NCBI GenBank assembly: GCA_045124255.1
Contig: JBGVLM010000002.1
Coordinates: forward strand, 1-39,866
Source: Eshraghiella sp045124255
GTDB lineage: Bacteria; Bacillota; Clostridia; Lachnospirales; Lachnospiraceae
Direction of reading: 5' to 3'
Length of the DNA: 39,866 bases
A model generated the notes under the pieces. The model made no database searches. It was given only the letters and a program-made list of their open reading frames with translations, and was not told where the DNA came from. Shown here one piece after another: positions 6,843 through 14,689 of this stretch. The translations under genes were made by a program, and so were the position numbers. Every line of letters starts with the position of its first letter. Position 1 is the first letter of the stretch.

Positions 6843-7925
6843 TTATATTTTGTATCGTAATTTCAAAGTGGTGTATTTATCATCAGTAGCAAGACGACAT
6901 ATCGGTTCATAGGCATTTATTGGCTGTTCGTTATGGATAAGGTAATTTTCTAAGGCTTGGTAATCCTGTTCCGTATAGGATTCTGTATGAAATTCTTTCA
7001 TATTATAGAATACACCATAGCCTTGTATTTGACGGATATGAAACAAAGCATGATACAAGGTTTTGAAGTTCTTATAGGTCATAGGAGAATTATCCTTATC
7101 ATACATTTTTGTCATATATCCGAATAATTTTTTGAAATCTTCATCATTAAATTTATCAGCGGTACAACTATATCGCCCAAGAGAATTGTTTTCTCCCAAG
7201 ATATTATCAGAAGTAAGACGTTTTTGATTGAGCAAAAGCCACCACATTCTCTGGATAATAATTTCAAATTCGGAAAACATACGCTTTTTTGCACCAGAAA
7301 ATGTATTAAGGAGATGCTTTTTCTCAATGTCGCTGTTCCCCAAAACAGCGGCAACATGAAAGTGAGGGTGATAGATATCTTCTTTGTATGTGATTTCCAA
7401 GGAACGTATACAGCCTTGGAAACCATATTGAGTAAGATTGATTCCCTTCACTTTTTTATTTCCATTCAAGTAAGAAACCAATGTTTTAAAGCACGAAGCC
7501 ATACGCTGTATGGTAGTTCTCAGATTTTCACCAGCACAGTCCGGAACTGTGAGGACAATGTGATATAGAGAATCTTTGTATTTCTCCATATAAGGCAAGA
7601 ATCTGTTTTGCAAGATTACCTTTTTCATTTGATTACAGTTACTACAGAATTTATCTTTGCATAAATAGGTTTTCAATAATACTTTTACATGACTTTCTTC
7701 ATAAGTTTCGGTCAACCAAAACTTGTTACAACTGTCAAGACGCTTTATACGTTCTCTTATAGCGTGGATTTCAGAGGGAGACATACGTTTCTTGACAATG
7801 CCCTCTACAAGTAGTTGTTTATAAAATTCTGTCATTCTGCCATTTCTGTTTATGTTCCCATAAATTCGTTTTCTGTATGGCTGAGGGAACTCTTTTGCCA
7901 TAATATTTTGTTCTATTAGTTCCAT
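6843..7925 (-). CDS. rep: HUH rolling-circle replication initiator (Rep_1 type)
   Basis: Rep proteins of this type nick a double-strand origin through a catalytic tyrosine and start rolling-circle replication. Visible features are the Cys cluster C89-x4-C94-x2-C97 typical of pC194/pUB110-like Reps, motif 1 (IVLTVPD, 123-129), the metal-binding HUH motif HPHFHV (H186, H188, H190) and a motif 3 candidate Y270-x2-K273 (GYMTKMYDK). The 360 aa suggest it is intact. I chose the ATG at 7925 because GGAGAA precedes it; a TTG eight codons upstream is less likely. It gives the element an autonomous replication function after excision. No mobilisation relaxase accompanies it, although HUH Reps can sometimes double as relaxases. 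Confidence 0.85.
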   Translation of the reverse strand: MELIEQNIMAKEFPQPYRKRIYGNINRNGRMTEFYKQLLVEGIVKKRMSPSEIHAIRERIKRLDSCNKFWLTETYEESHVKVLLKTYLCKDKFCSNCNQMKKVILQNRFLPYMEKYKDSLYHIVLTVPDCAGENLRTTIQRMASCFKTLVSYLNGNKKVKGINLTQYGFQGCIRSLEITYKEDIYHPHFHVAAVLGNSDIEKKHLLNTFSGAKKRMFSEFEIIIQRMWWLLLNQKRLTSDNILGENNSLGRYSCTADKFNDEDFKKLFGYMTKMYDKDNSPMTYKNFKTLYHALFHIRQIQGYGVFYNMKEFHTESYTEQDYQALENYLIHNEQPINAYEPICRLATDDKYTTLKLRYKI

Positions 7926-7966
7926 AGTTATAAATTCTCCATTTCTCAAGCATTTAGTACGCTTAA

Positions 7967-7978
7967 TTCTAATTAGAA
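7967..7978. promoter_or_regulatory. Perfect 12-bp palindrome upstream of rep
   Basis: TTCTAATTAGAA lies 42 bp before the rep start, about where transcription would begin from a TGTATATT -10-like sequence just upstream (minus strand, near 7990). It is a plausible repressor site controlling Rep dosage. The binding protein is unknown. Confidence 0.35.
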
Positions 7979-8016
7979 AATAGATATAATATACAGGGTG
8001 TTTTCTTCACTTGTTG

Positions 8017-8043
8017 TACCCCTACCATTACCCCTAACCCATT
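8017..8043 (+). repeat. TACCCCTAC-type direct repeats, right end of the element
   Basis: TACCCCTAC, CAT, TACCCCTAA, CCCATT mirrors in the same orientation the repeat pair at 1431-1455. These are probable integrase arm-binding sites near the right end. The identity of the binding protein is inferred from position. Confidence 0.55.
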
Positions 8044-8072
8044 GACAGACAACGGAAATCGTGATATATAAT
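8042..8072 (+). promoter_or_regulatory. Outward-facing promoter at the right end of the element
   Basis: TTGACA (8042-8047) is followed by TATATA at 17 bp (8065-8070) or TATAAT at 19 bp (8067-8072). No protein gene follows. Transcription would cross the right attachment core and stop at the hairpin 8182-8221, giving an RNA of about 140 nt. In a circular form it would read across attP toward the 3' end of int. Confidence 0.45.
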
Positions 8073-8151
8073 GAACTGGAATAAAAATTTTTATCAACAA
8101 AATGAAACATAACGGAACTGAATGGACATGATGAAAATTAGGATTAAAATA

Positions 8152-8169
8152 TTCCGATTTAATGTATAA
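8152..8169 (+). repeat. Right attachment core (displaced copy of the ychF 3' end)
   Basis: The six codons Phe-Arg-Phe-Asn-Val-stop recur here, matching ychF codons 361-365 plus stop with only silent changes. Nothing upstream in frame continues as YchF, so this is a displaced 3' end and not a gene. Together with 1338-1355 it delimits the element. Confidence 0.7.
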
Positions 8170-8181
8170 TTCATAAAAATT

Positions 8182-8221
8182 AATGTGGCTGAATCAAAAA
8201 TTGATTTGATTCAGCCACATT
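8182..8221 (-). terminator. Strong terminator of the priA-thiN gene run
   Basis: AATGTGGCTGAATCAAA (8182-8198) and its exact complement (8205-8221) form a perfect 17-bp stem with a 6-nt loop, directly abutting the thiN stop codon. On the minus strand it is followed by TTAATTTTTATG. T-rich sequence on both sides suggests it works in both directions, also insulating the chromosome from the outward promoter of the element. Confidence 0.85.
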
Positions 8222-8875
8222 TCATTTATTTTCCGTATCTTTTGAATTAATTACAATGAGACAGCCGCTGTCAAATTCAACGACTCCGCAGCAATCCGTC
8301 AGTTCATTGCTTATACATCTTGACGCACCCGGTTTCAGGGTATATCCGTCCAACGGATATTTAAAGCCCCTTAATTTCATTCCCGTTACCTCACCGCTAA
8401 ACGGAACAAATGAAATATATCTGCCGCAGCAATCCTCTTTCTTAATTACAAAATTACTGTCTCTAAGATATATTATATTGCCCTCGTCAACAAGTCTTAT
8501 ATTAACACCCTCGTCCAATGCAATTTTCATATTGTGGATATTGGCAAGCAGATGGTCTATTCTTCCGCCTGTTGCACAAAGCACATCCGTATCATTTCCA
8601 ATCAGTACAGCTTCTTTAACAGCAAGTTCCGTATCGGTATCGTCTTTTTCAGGATTATAGCTTCTGACAATAACACCCTTCTGCTCATATTCTTTAATTC
8701 CGTCCGTTGCATAGGTATCAAAATCACCGACAAGCAGATTCGGAATCAGCCCCAGACGCTCTGCATATTCCATGCCTCCGTCAACGGCAATAATATAGTC
8801 ATATTCATTTTCTTTTAAAAATGAGACGGCAAATTTCTCATCAAATCTGCCGCCTGAAATAATTAGTGTTCTCAT
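8222..8875 (-). CDS. thiN: Thiamine pyrophosphokinase
   Basis: Transfers pyrophosphate from ATP to thiamine to give thiamine diphosphate. The 217 aa open with RTLIISGGRFDEKF and carry the family's acidic motifs DGGMEYAERLGLIPNLLVGDFDT and EKDDTDTELAV, plus GGRIDHLLAN, which bind ATP/Mg and thiamine. It starts one base after the rpe stop codon, so it is translationally coupled and last in the long minus-strand run. The rsgA-rpe-thiN order is the same as in Bacillus subtilis. The terminator begins right at its stop codon. Confidence 0.93.
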   Translation of the reverse strand: MRTLIISGGRFDEKFAVSFLKENEYDYIIAVDGGMEYAERLGLIPNLLVGDFDTYATDGIKEYEQKGVIVRSYNPEKDDTDTELAVKEAVLIGNDTDVLCATGGRIDHLLANIHNMKIALDEGVNIRLVDEGNIIYLRDSNFVIKKEDCCGRYISFVPFSGEVTGMKLRGFKYPLDGYTLKPGASRCISNELTDCCGVVEFDSGCLIVINSKDTENK

Positions 8876-8876
8876 T

Positions 8877-9542
8877 CTATTCCTCTACATCGTTAAAAAC
8901 AGCCAGAAATCCCTTAACTTTCGCTGGAATATTCTCGCCAAAAACAGCGGAGCCTGCAACAATTACATCCGCTCCTGCATTAAGTACCTCTTTAACATTA
9001 TCAATCTTGATACCGCCATCAACCTCAATAAGGAAGTCCAGCCCCATTTCTTCTCTGAGTGCAGCAAGCTCACGAATCTTATCCATTGACTCAGGAATAA
9101 ATGACTGTCCGCCAAAACCCGGATGAACACTCATTAATACAACCTCATCAGCCAGTTCAAGATACGGTCTGAGCTCACTTACCGGAGTTTCAGGATTAAA
9201 TGCAAGTCCCGGCTTTGCGCCAAGCTCACGAATCTGTGTAAGGACAGCCTTAACGTCCTTACATGCTTCAACATGCACTGAAATATAGTCCGCTCCCGCT
9301 TCTCGTACCTGCTTAACATATCTCTCAGGGTCAACCACCATCATATGCGCGTCAAAAACCATATCTGATACCGGTCTGAGACTTGCAATTACCGGCATTC
9401 CAAAAGAAATGCTTGGGACAAAAAGTCCGTCCATCATATCAAGGTGTAAAAACTGTGCTCCTGCTTCTTCAATTTGTCTTACCTGTTCTCCCAGTACAGC
9501 AAAATCCGCTGATAAAATGGAAGGTGAAAGAATTTTACTCAT
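8877..9542 (-). CDS. rpe: Ribulose-phosphate 3-epimerase
   Basis: Interconverts D-ribulose 5-phosphate and D-xylulose 5-phosphate in the pentose phosphate pathway, using a metal-dependent TIM barrel. Signatures are SPSILSADF at the N-terminus, LHLDMMDGLFVPSISFG, DAHMMV, SVHPGFGGQ and the C-terminal phosphate-binding VDGGI and AGSAVFG. The ATG at 9542 (221 aa) is chosen over the TTG one codon upstream. It shares one base with the rsgA stop (TGATG) and has AGAGGAAA upstream. Full length for the family. Confidence 0.96.
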   Translation of the reverse strand: MSKILSPSILSADFAVLGEQVRQIEEAGAQFLHLDMMDGLFVPSISFGMPVIASLRPVSDMVFDAHMMVVDPERYVKQVREAGADYISVHVEACKDVKAVLTQIRELGAKPGLAFNPETPVSELRPYLELADEVVLMSVHPGFGGQSFIPESMDKIRELAALREEMGLDFLIEVDGGIKIDNVKEVLNAGADVIVAGSAVFGENIPAKVKGFLAVFNDVEE

Positions 9543-10420
9543 CAATATTTCCTCTTTGCTTTCAATTCATTGTACATTTCCAGATAAATATCATATCTTA
9601 TCTGATTTATTTCTCCATTGGAAAGTGCCTCTTTAACACGGCAGTCAGGCTCATTCACATGAACACAGCCATTAAATCGGCAGCTGCCCTCGTAAGGTTC
9701 GAATTCATTAAAATAATAGTGAAGATTATTATCCTCTATATCTGCATAATCAAGCGATGTAAATCCCGGTGTATCCATAATATAGGTATCTTCTCCAAGA
9801 TAAAAAATCTCCGAATGCCTTGTAGTGTGCTTACCCCTGTTGATTTTCTCACTGATGTTGCCGATTCTTGAATTGGCGTCAGGAAAAACCGCATTAAGAA
9901 TTGATGATTTGCCCACTCCCGAAGGCCCTGCAAGTGCCGTTGTCTTTCCGATAAGCAGTTTTTTAAGTTCATCTATGCCTTCATTATTAACAACACTTGT
10001 TACAACTACTTTAGCTCCGCTTTTTGCAAAAATCCCCGTAAGTCTTTGAAGTTCTGCTTCATCCACCTGGTCCGCCTTATTAAAGCATATAATTGCCGGC
10101 ACCTCGTTCCATTCCATCATCACAAGGAAACGGCTTAACAGATTGAAATTCGGCTCCGGCGACAGTGACGCAAAAACGACCAGCGTCTGGTCGATATTTG
10201 CCACCGCCGGTCTTATTAATTCATTTTTGCGTGGAAGGATATCAATAACGTTACCGGTCATAGCCTTCCCGTCTATAATATCCATTTCCACATTATCACC
10301 CACAAGTGGTTTAATTTTCTGATTACGGAATATGCCCTTTGCTTTACATTCATATATGTTTCCGTCTTCGGCATATACATAATAAAATCCGGCAATTCCT
10401 TTAATAATTTTACCCTGCAT
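9542..10420 (-). CDS. rsgA: Ribosome small-subunit biogenesis GTPase RsgA
   Basis: A circularly permuted GTPase that acts late in 30S maturation. Domain order is an N-terminal OB fold (1-65), then the G domain with motifs permuted: NKAD (114-117) before the P-loop GPSGVGKSS (165-173), then DTPGF (216-220). A C-terminal zinc knuckle follows with C247, C252, H254 and C260. The start is placed at ATG 10420 (MQGKIIKGIAGFYYVY, 292 aa), which has GAGGAA just upstream. A longer frame would run into the end of prkC and lacks a ribosome site. The kinase stop lies 16 nt upstream. RsgA (CpgA) is a known substrate of PrkC in Bacillus, consistent with this linkage. Confidence 0.95.
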   Translation of the reverse strand: MQGKIIKGIAGFYYVYAEDGNIYECKAKGIFRNQKIKPLVGDNVEMDIIDGKAMTGNVIDILPRKNELIRPAVANIDQTLVVFASLSPEPNFNLLSRFLVMMEWNEVPAIICFNKADQVDEAELQRLTGIFAKSGAKVVVTSVVNNEGIDELKKLLIGKTTALAGPSGVGKSSILNAVFPDANSRIGNISEKINRGKHTTRHSEIFYLGEDTYIMDTPGFTSLDYADIEDNNLHYYFNEFEPYEGSCRFNGCVHVNEPDCRVKEALSNGEINQIRYDIYLEMYNELKAKRKY

Positions 10421-10436
10421 GCATTCCTCGGTTATA

Positions 10437-12899
10437 TTACTTAAATGTTGTATCAAAAGTCGTTTCAGCCTCGCTTGCCTCTGTTGCACCATTCTTATAA
10501 TATTCTACAACAATCTTAATGCTTACTGAATCCCCTGCGTTAACATTTTCAACTGTTTCATTAAGGTTAACCGTAGCACCGCCTGCCTGTATTGAATGAT
10601 AGTTGTCATAAGTTCTTGATGCAATAGGCTTATTTCCGATACTTGTTCCATTTATGTCGGTATAGCTTGCATAGTAAGCAACCTTAATTTCCTTGTATTC
10701 ATCATAATCTCCGACCTCTGATACGAGTGCAGCCAAATCAGCCGTTGCTATGCTTTCAGAAACCGTTGCACTTATACCAGCAGTTGTTGTCTCTTCTTCT
10801 GTCGGTGCGGTTGTTGTTGTCTCCTCCTCTGACGGAGTCTGTGTCGTAGTTTCCTCAACACCCTTACTTACAACAAGGACAATCGCTGTTGTAACATCAA
10901 TCTTCTCGCCCTCTGTTGCTCCGCTGATGGAAATAACCTTACCTGCCTCAACCGTATCACTGTATTCCTCAGTAGAGGTTACATTTTTGAAGCCCTTATT
11001 ATCCAATGCCTTCTTGGCATCTGAAAGTGTGCTTCCGACAACAGTAGGAACTGTCTCTGTCTGAATATCCTTACCCTTACTTACAACAAGAGTAATCTGG
11101 GTAGTAACCGGAGCCTCCTTATTAACCTCTGCTCCGCTCTGGCTGATGACTTTTCCTTTCTCAACCTCATCATCATATTCATATTCACATACGATGTTTG
11201 TAAATTTAAGTTCATCAAGCTTCGCTCTTGCATCCTCAAGAGTAAGTCCCTCAACATCAGGAACCTTCTCATTGATTACTTCTGGTCCGGTGTATATTGT
11301 AAGGGTAATTATATCTCCGCTCTTAACGCTTGAGCCTGCTGAAGGGTCAGAACTCTTAACTGTTCCCCAAAGCTTCTCATTCTCTGTTTTCTCATATTCA
11401 TAGGAAACCTTTAAATCCTTATTCTTAAGAGCTGTTTCAGCAGCTGACTGTGTATTACCGATAACATTCGGAAGTTCAAAAGTCAATGCACCTTTGCTTA
11501 CCGTTACGATAACTGTTGTATTAGGCACTACTCTTTCGCCGTTCTCAACACTCTGTGCAAAAATAACTCCTGCCTCGTAGGTACCGGAATACTCAGTAAC
11601 CTCATTAATGCCCAGTCCTCTGTCATTGAGGATTTTCTTTGCCTCATCAAATGTATATCCTTTTACAAGCGGAACCTCAACCAAACCGTCATCTGCCGTT
11701 GTTGTAGTAGGATTCTCCTTACTTGAGCTGTTGCTTCCGGAGAACAGATTAGCCATTTTAACAATTACAACAATTGCTATAATAATGATTACTGCACCGA
11801 CAACAATTCCAAGGATTCCAATAATCTTGTCAATCTTCTTGGAAGCTGCCAAATCCCTGTCATCCTCATCCTCGACATCAACCTCTGTAATGTCCTCCTC
11901 AGGAGCCGGCTCCGGCTGCTGTCTTCTGCTCTCAAGTCCGTCATGGCTCGGGCTGATAAAATCTATTCCTGCTGACCTTGCGGCAGCCTTCTTACTAATC
12001 TCTGCCATTTCATCATTATCAATCATCTGTGTCGGTGCGTCAGCAGCAACAACCGATGAAATAATAACAAAATCCTCATCAGGTGTAACAAGTGAACGCT
12101 TCAAATCCGCAATAAGGTCCGTTGCGTTCTGATATCTCTTCTCAGTCTTCTTCTGAGTACATTTCAAAACAATTTTCTCAACACTTACAGGTATATCCTC
12201 AACATATTCCTTTGGTGATACAATATCATCCTGAATGTGCTGCAATGCAATTGCAACGGTTGTATCCCCTTCAAAAGGAATTCTTCCGGTAAGCATTTCA
12301 AAAAGCATTATACCGAATGAATAGATATCGCTCTTCTCATCACTGTAACCGCCCCTTGCCTGTTCAGGTGAAATATAATGAACTGAGCCCATTACAGTAG
12401 AATTAATAGTGTTGGAGGAAGCTGCCCTTGCAATACCGAAATCAGTTACCTTAACCTTACCTTCTTTGGAAATAATAATATTCTGAGGTTTGATATCCCT
12501 GTGCACAATATGGTGCTTATGAGCTGCCTCCATACCCTGTGCAACCTGAATTGCAATGCTTACAGACTCACGTACTCCGAGTCTGCCCTTCTTCTCAATA
12601 TACTTCTTAAGAGTAATTCCCTCAACAAGTTCCATAACAATATAGTGTATACCGTTTTCTTCTCCAACATCATATACATTAACAATGTTTGAATGCATAA
12701 GTCCTGCGGCAGACTGTGCCTCCGCACGGAATTTAGATACAAAAGTCTTATCCTCGCCAAATTCAGGCTTTAAAACCTTTATGGCAACAAAACGGTTAAG
12801 CTTATGACATTTTGCTTTGTACACATCGGACATGCCGCCTGAACCTATTTTCTCAAGCACTTCATATCTTTCTGCTATAAACATTCCTTCTCTTAACAT
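10437..12899 (-). CDS. prkC: PASTA-domain Ser/Thr protein kinase (PrkC/StkP family)
   Basis: A membrane kinase that senses muropeptides or lipid II and regulates wall growth and dormancy exit. Kinase domain about 13-270: glycine-rich loop IGSGGMSDVY, K41, HRDIKPQN (133-140), DFG (153-155). Cytosolic linker 271-355 with an acidic stretch, membrane span about 359-380, then four PASTA repeats (about 407-469, 474-538, 545-609, 616-680). A Thr/Glu-rich linker (682-708, ETTTT repeats) leads to an extra C-terminal domain of about 110 residues that I do not recognise. AGGAGG precedes the ATG, and the gene lies 17 nt after its phosphatase partner. Its length of 820 aa is long for the family because of the C-terminal extension. 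Confidence 0.96.
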   Translation of the reverse strand: MLREGMFIAERYEVLEKIGSGGMSDVYKAKCHKLNRFVAIKVLKPEFGEDKTFVSKFRAEAQSAAGLMHSNIVNVYDVGEENGIHYIVMELVEGITLKKYIEKKGRLGVRESVSIAIQVAQGMEAAHKHHIVHRDIKPQNIIISKEGKVKVTDFGIARAASSNTINSTVMGSVHYISPEQARGGYSDEKSDIYSFGIMLFEMLTGRIPFEGDTTVAIALQHIQDDIVSPKEYVEDIPVSVEKIVLKCTQKKTEKRYQNATDLIADLKRSLVTPDEDFVIISSVVAADAPTQMIDNDEMAEISKKAAARSAGIDFISPSHDGLESRRQQPEPAPEEDITEVDVEDEDDRDLAASKKIDKIIGILGIVVGAVIIIIAIVVIVKMANLFSGSNSSSKENPTTTTADDGLVEVPLVKGYTFDEAKKILNDRGLGINEVTEYSGTYEAGVIFAQSVENGERVVPNTTVIVTVSKGALTFELPNVIGNTQSAAETALKNKDLKVSYEYEKTENEKLWGTVKSSDPSAGSSVKSGDIITLTIYTGPEVINEKVPDVEGLTLEDARAKLDELKFTNIVCEYEYDDEVEKGKVISQSGAEVNKEAPVTTQITLVVSKGKDIQTETVPTVVGSTLSDAKKALDNKGFKNVTSTEEYSDTVEAGKVISISGATEGEKIDVTTAIVLVVSKGVEETTTQTPSEEETTTTAPTEEETTTAGISATVSESIATADLAALVSEVGDYDEYKEIKVAYYASYTDINGTSIGNKPIASRTYDNYHSIQAGGATVNLNETVENVNAGDSVSIKIVVEYYKNGATEASEAETTFDTTFK

Positions 12900-12916
12900 A
12901 CGACCTCCTATATACC

Positions 12917-13639
12917 CTATGGTTCAATAATAATAAGGGAAATATTGTCTTTACCGCCATTTTCATTGGCAACTCTGACTAATTTATCTGCTTTATTTAT
13001 AATATCTGTATTTTCACAAAGTATTGAAGATATATCTGAATCTTCTATCATATTTGACAAGCCGTCGGAACACATGAATACGATTTCATCCCCTGACAGC
13101 TCAACCTCAAAAAAGTCCGCAAGAACCTCCATACCTCCGCCCATCGCTCTTGTAATAACATTCTTGCGTGAGTGGGTACGTGCCTGTGCCCTGTCAATGG
13201 TTCCAATGCTTACCATCTCCTCAACAAGTGAGTGGTCCCTGGTAATCTGTCTGAAGCCCTCGCCCAGCAGATACAGTCTGCTGTCTCCGACATTGGCAAC
13301 ATACACAGACTTACCGATAATGGTTGCTGCAACAAAAGTTGTTCCCATTCCGCTGTAATCCTCTGATGAAGCCGCAAGCTCCATAAGCTTTTCATTGGTG
13401 TATTTAATTGCATCCGAAATAATTGAGATGGGATTGTTATTCTCCGCATTACTTACCTGTTCAATAAAGGTATTAACGGAGAACTTCGAAGCCATATCCC
13501 CTGCTTTATGTCCGCCCATACCGTCAGCCACAATAAACAAGTTCGGTAACTTGCCCACAGGCTTTGTGGTACAAAAAACATAGTCCTGGTTCATGCTCCT
13601 GCATTTCCCAACATCTGTTAAAGCGTATGCCTTCATCAT
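12917..13639 (-). CDS. prpC: PP2C-family protein phosphatase, partner of the PASTA kinase
   Basis: A metal-dependent Ser/Thr phosphatase that reverses PrkC phosphorylation. The bacterial PP2C motifs are in order: RSMNQDYV, VADGMGGHKAGDMAS, GMGTTFVAA, VANVGDSRLYLL, ITRDHSLVEEMV, VITRAMGG, CSDGLSNMI and GGKDNISLIII. The 240-aa length is standard. Two adjacent ATG codons (13639 and 13636) are possible starts; GGAG lies 5 or 8 nt upstream, and the first overlaps the rlmN stop as ATGATGA. It is followed 17 nt later by prkC. Confidence 0.95.
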   Translation of the reverse strand: MMKAYALTDVGKCRSMNQDYVFCTTKPVGKLPNLFIVADGMGGHKAGDMASKFSVNTFIEQVSNAENNNPISIISDAIKYTNEKLMELAASSEDYSGMGTTFVAATIIGKSVYVANVGDSRLYLLGEGFRQITRDHSLVEEMVSIGTIDRAQARTHSRKNVITRAMGGGMEVLADFFEVELSGDEIVFMCSDGLSNMIEDSDISSILCENTDIINKADKLVRVANENGGKDNISLIIIEP

Positions 13640-14688
13640 ATCTGCTCCTTTAGACGTTCATCACTATATCTTTTTCTTAATTGTCCACAGGCACCGTCTA
13701 TATCTCTGCCCATTTCCCTTCTAATAGTAACATTTATTCGATTTTTTTCAAGTTTATTTTTAAATTTATTAATATCTGCCAGTTCTGACTGCTTAAAATC
13801 CCTCTCCTTAATGGGATTTACAGGGATAAGATTGACATGGCAGTTCATTCCTTTTAATAAATCCGACAGAATTGCGGCACATTCCGCAGAATCATTCTGT
13901 CCCTTAACAAGACTGTACTCAAAAGTCACTCTTCTGCCCGTTTTCTCAATATAATATCTGCAGGCCTTCATTATCTCGGCTATCGAATACTTATTGGCAA
14001 TCGGCATTAACTGTTTTCTCATCTCGTCCGTCGGAGAATGAAGCGACACGGCAAGCGTAAGCTGCAGCTTCATATCTGCCAGTTCATAAATTCTGGGTAC
14101 CAGACCGCAGGTCGATACCGTAAGATTTCTTGCACTTATGTTAAGCCCGTTCGAATCGGTCAACAGTTCCTGAAATTTAAGGAAATTATCGAAGTTGTCA
14201 AAAGGCTCTCCCGAACCCATTACAACAACATTTGATACTCTTTCTCCCGTAAGGCTCTGTATTCTGTAAATCTGGTCAAGCATTTCAGATGCCTTAAGAT
14301 TACGGGCAAGTCCGTCAAGTGTTGAAGCACAGAAGCGGCAGCCCATTCTGCAGCCCGCCTGTGATGAAATGCATACCGAATTTCCGTGATGATATTTCAT
14401 CAGCACACTTTCTATCAGGTTGCCATCCTCCAGTTCAAAAAGATACTTGGCAGTACCATCCTCCCCGGAAACCTGGACATTAACCGCCCTGAGAGATGTA
14501 AAATCACATTCTGCCTTAATCTGTTCCCTCATTACGGCAGGAAGGTTAGTCATTGCGTCCACACTGTCAACCAGTTTGACATGCATCCATTCATACAGCT
14601 GCTTTGCCCTGAACTTCGGATAACCGGCTGAAACTATGTATTCAGTTAACTCCTCTAAATTAAATGATTTTATATCTGTTCTGTTCAT
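13636..14688 (-). CDS. rlmN: Dual-specificity 23S rRNA/tRNA adenine-C2 methyltransferase RlmN
   Basis: A radical-SAM enzyme that makes m2A2503 in 23S rRNA and m2A37 in tRNA through a methyl-cysteine intermediate. It has the CRMGCRFC cluster (C113, C117, C120), a VVMGSGEPFDN glycine-rich segment, TVSTCGLVP, LAVSLHSPTDEMR, the FEYSLVKGQND segment, and the second catalytic Cys near the C-terminus (DGACGQL). The start at ATG 14688 gives 350 aa, the usual length, and an opening of MNRTDIKSFNLEELTEYI. A start 13 codons upstream is possible but would overlap rsmB. It follows the rsmB stop by one base. Confidence 0.94.
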   Translation of the reverse strand: MNRTDIKSFNLEELTEYIVSAGYPKFRAKQLYEWMHVKLVDSVDAMTNLPAVMREQIKAECDFTSLRAVNVQVSGEDGTAKYLFELEDGNLIESVLMKYHHGNSVCISSQAGCRMGCRFCASTLDGLARNLKASEMLDQIYRIQSLTGERVSNVVVMGSGEPFDNFDNFLKFQELLTDSNGLNISARNLTVSTCGLVPRIYELADMKLQLTLAVSLHSPTDEMRKQLMPIANKYSIAEIMKACRYYIEKTGRRVTFEYSLVKGQNDSAECAAILSDLLKGMNCHVNLIPVNPIKERDFKQSELADINKFKNKLEKNRINVTIRREMGRDIDGACGQLRKRYSDERLKEQI

Positions 14689-14689
14689 A

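Larger units (their letters stand above)
1338..8169. mobile_element. Integrative element inserted in the ychF 3' end
   Basis: The stretch between two near-identical 18-bp direct repeats (1338-1355 and 8152-8169, 15/18 matching) contains a Tn916-type integrase at one end, an excisionase-like protein, two Xre regulators, an HUH replication initiator and four proteins of unknown function. It is visibly more AT-rich than the flanking chromosome and interrupts a housekeeping neighbourhood. No relaxase, coupling protein, type IV secretion, capsid, terminase or resistance gene is seen. It therefore looks like a small integrative plasmid-like or satellite element rather than a complete ICE or prophage. 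Exact crossover points are inferred, not proven. Confidence 0.8.

Noticed and set aside
7112..7426. 104-codon minus-strand open frame overlapping rep in another phase
   Set aside because: Overlaps the conserved HUH region of rep, has no ribosome binding site and no domain.
8081..8094. ATAAAAATTTTTAT palindrome as the Tn916-like crossover site
   Set aside because: It resembles preferred Tn916 targets, but no matching sequence is present at the left end, whereas the ychF-derived repeat explains both junctions.
11608..12132. 174-codon plus-strand open frame opposite prkC
   Set aside because: It is antisense to the kinase linker and PASTA region, has no ribosome binding site or recognisable domain, and its composition is that of a complementary-strand shadow.
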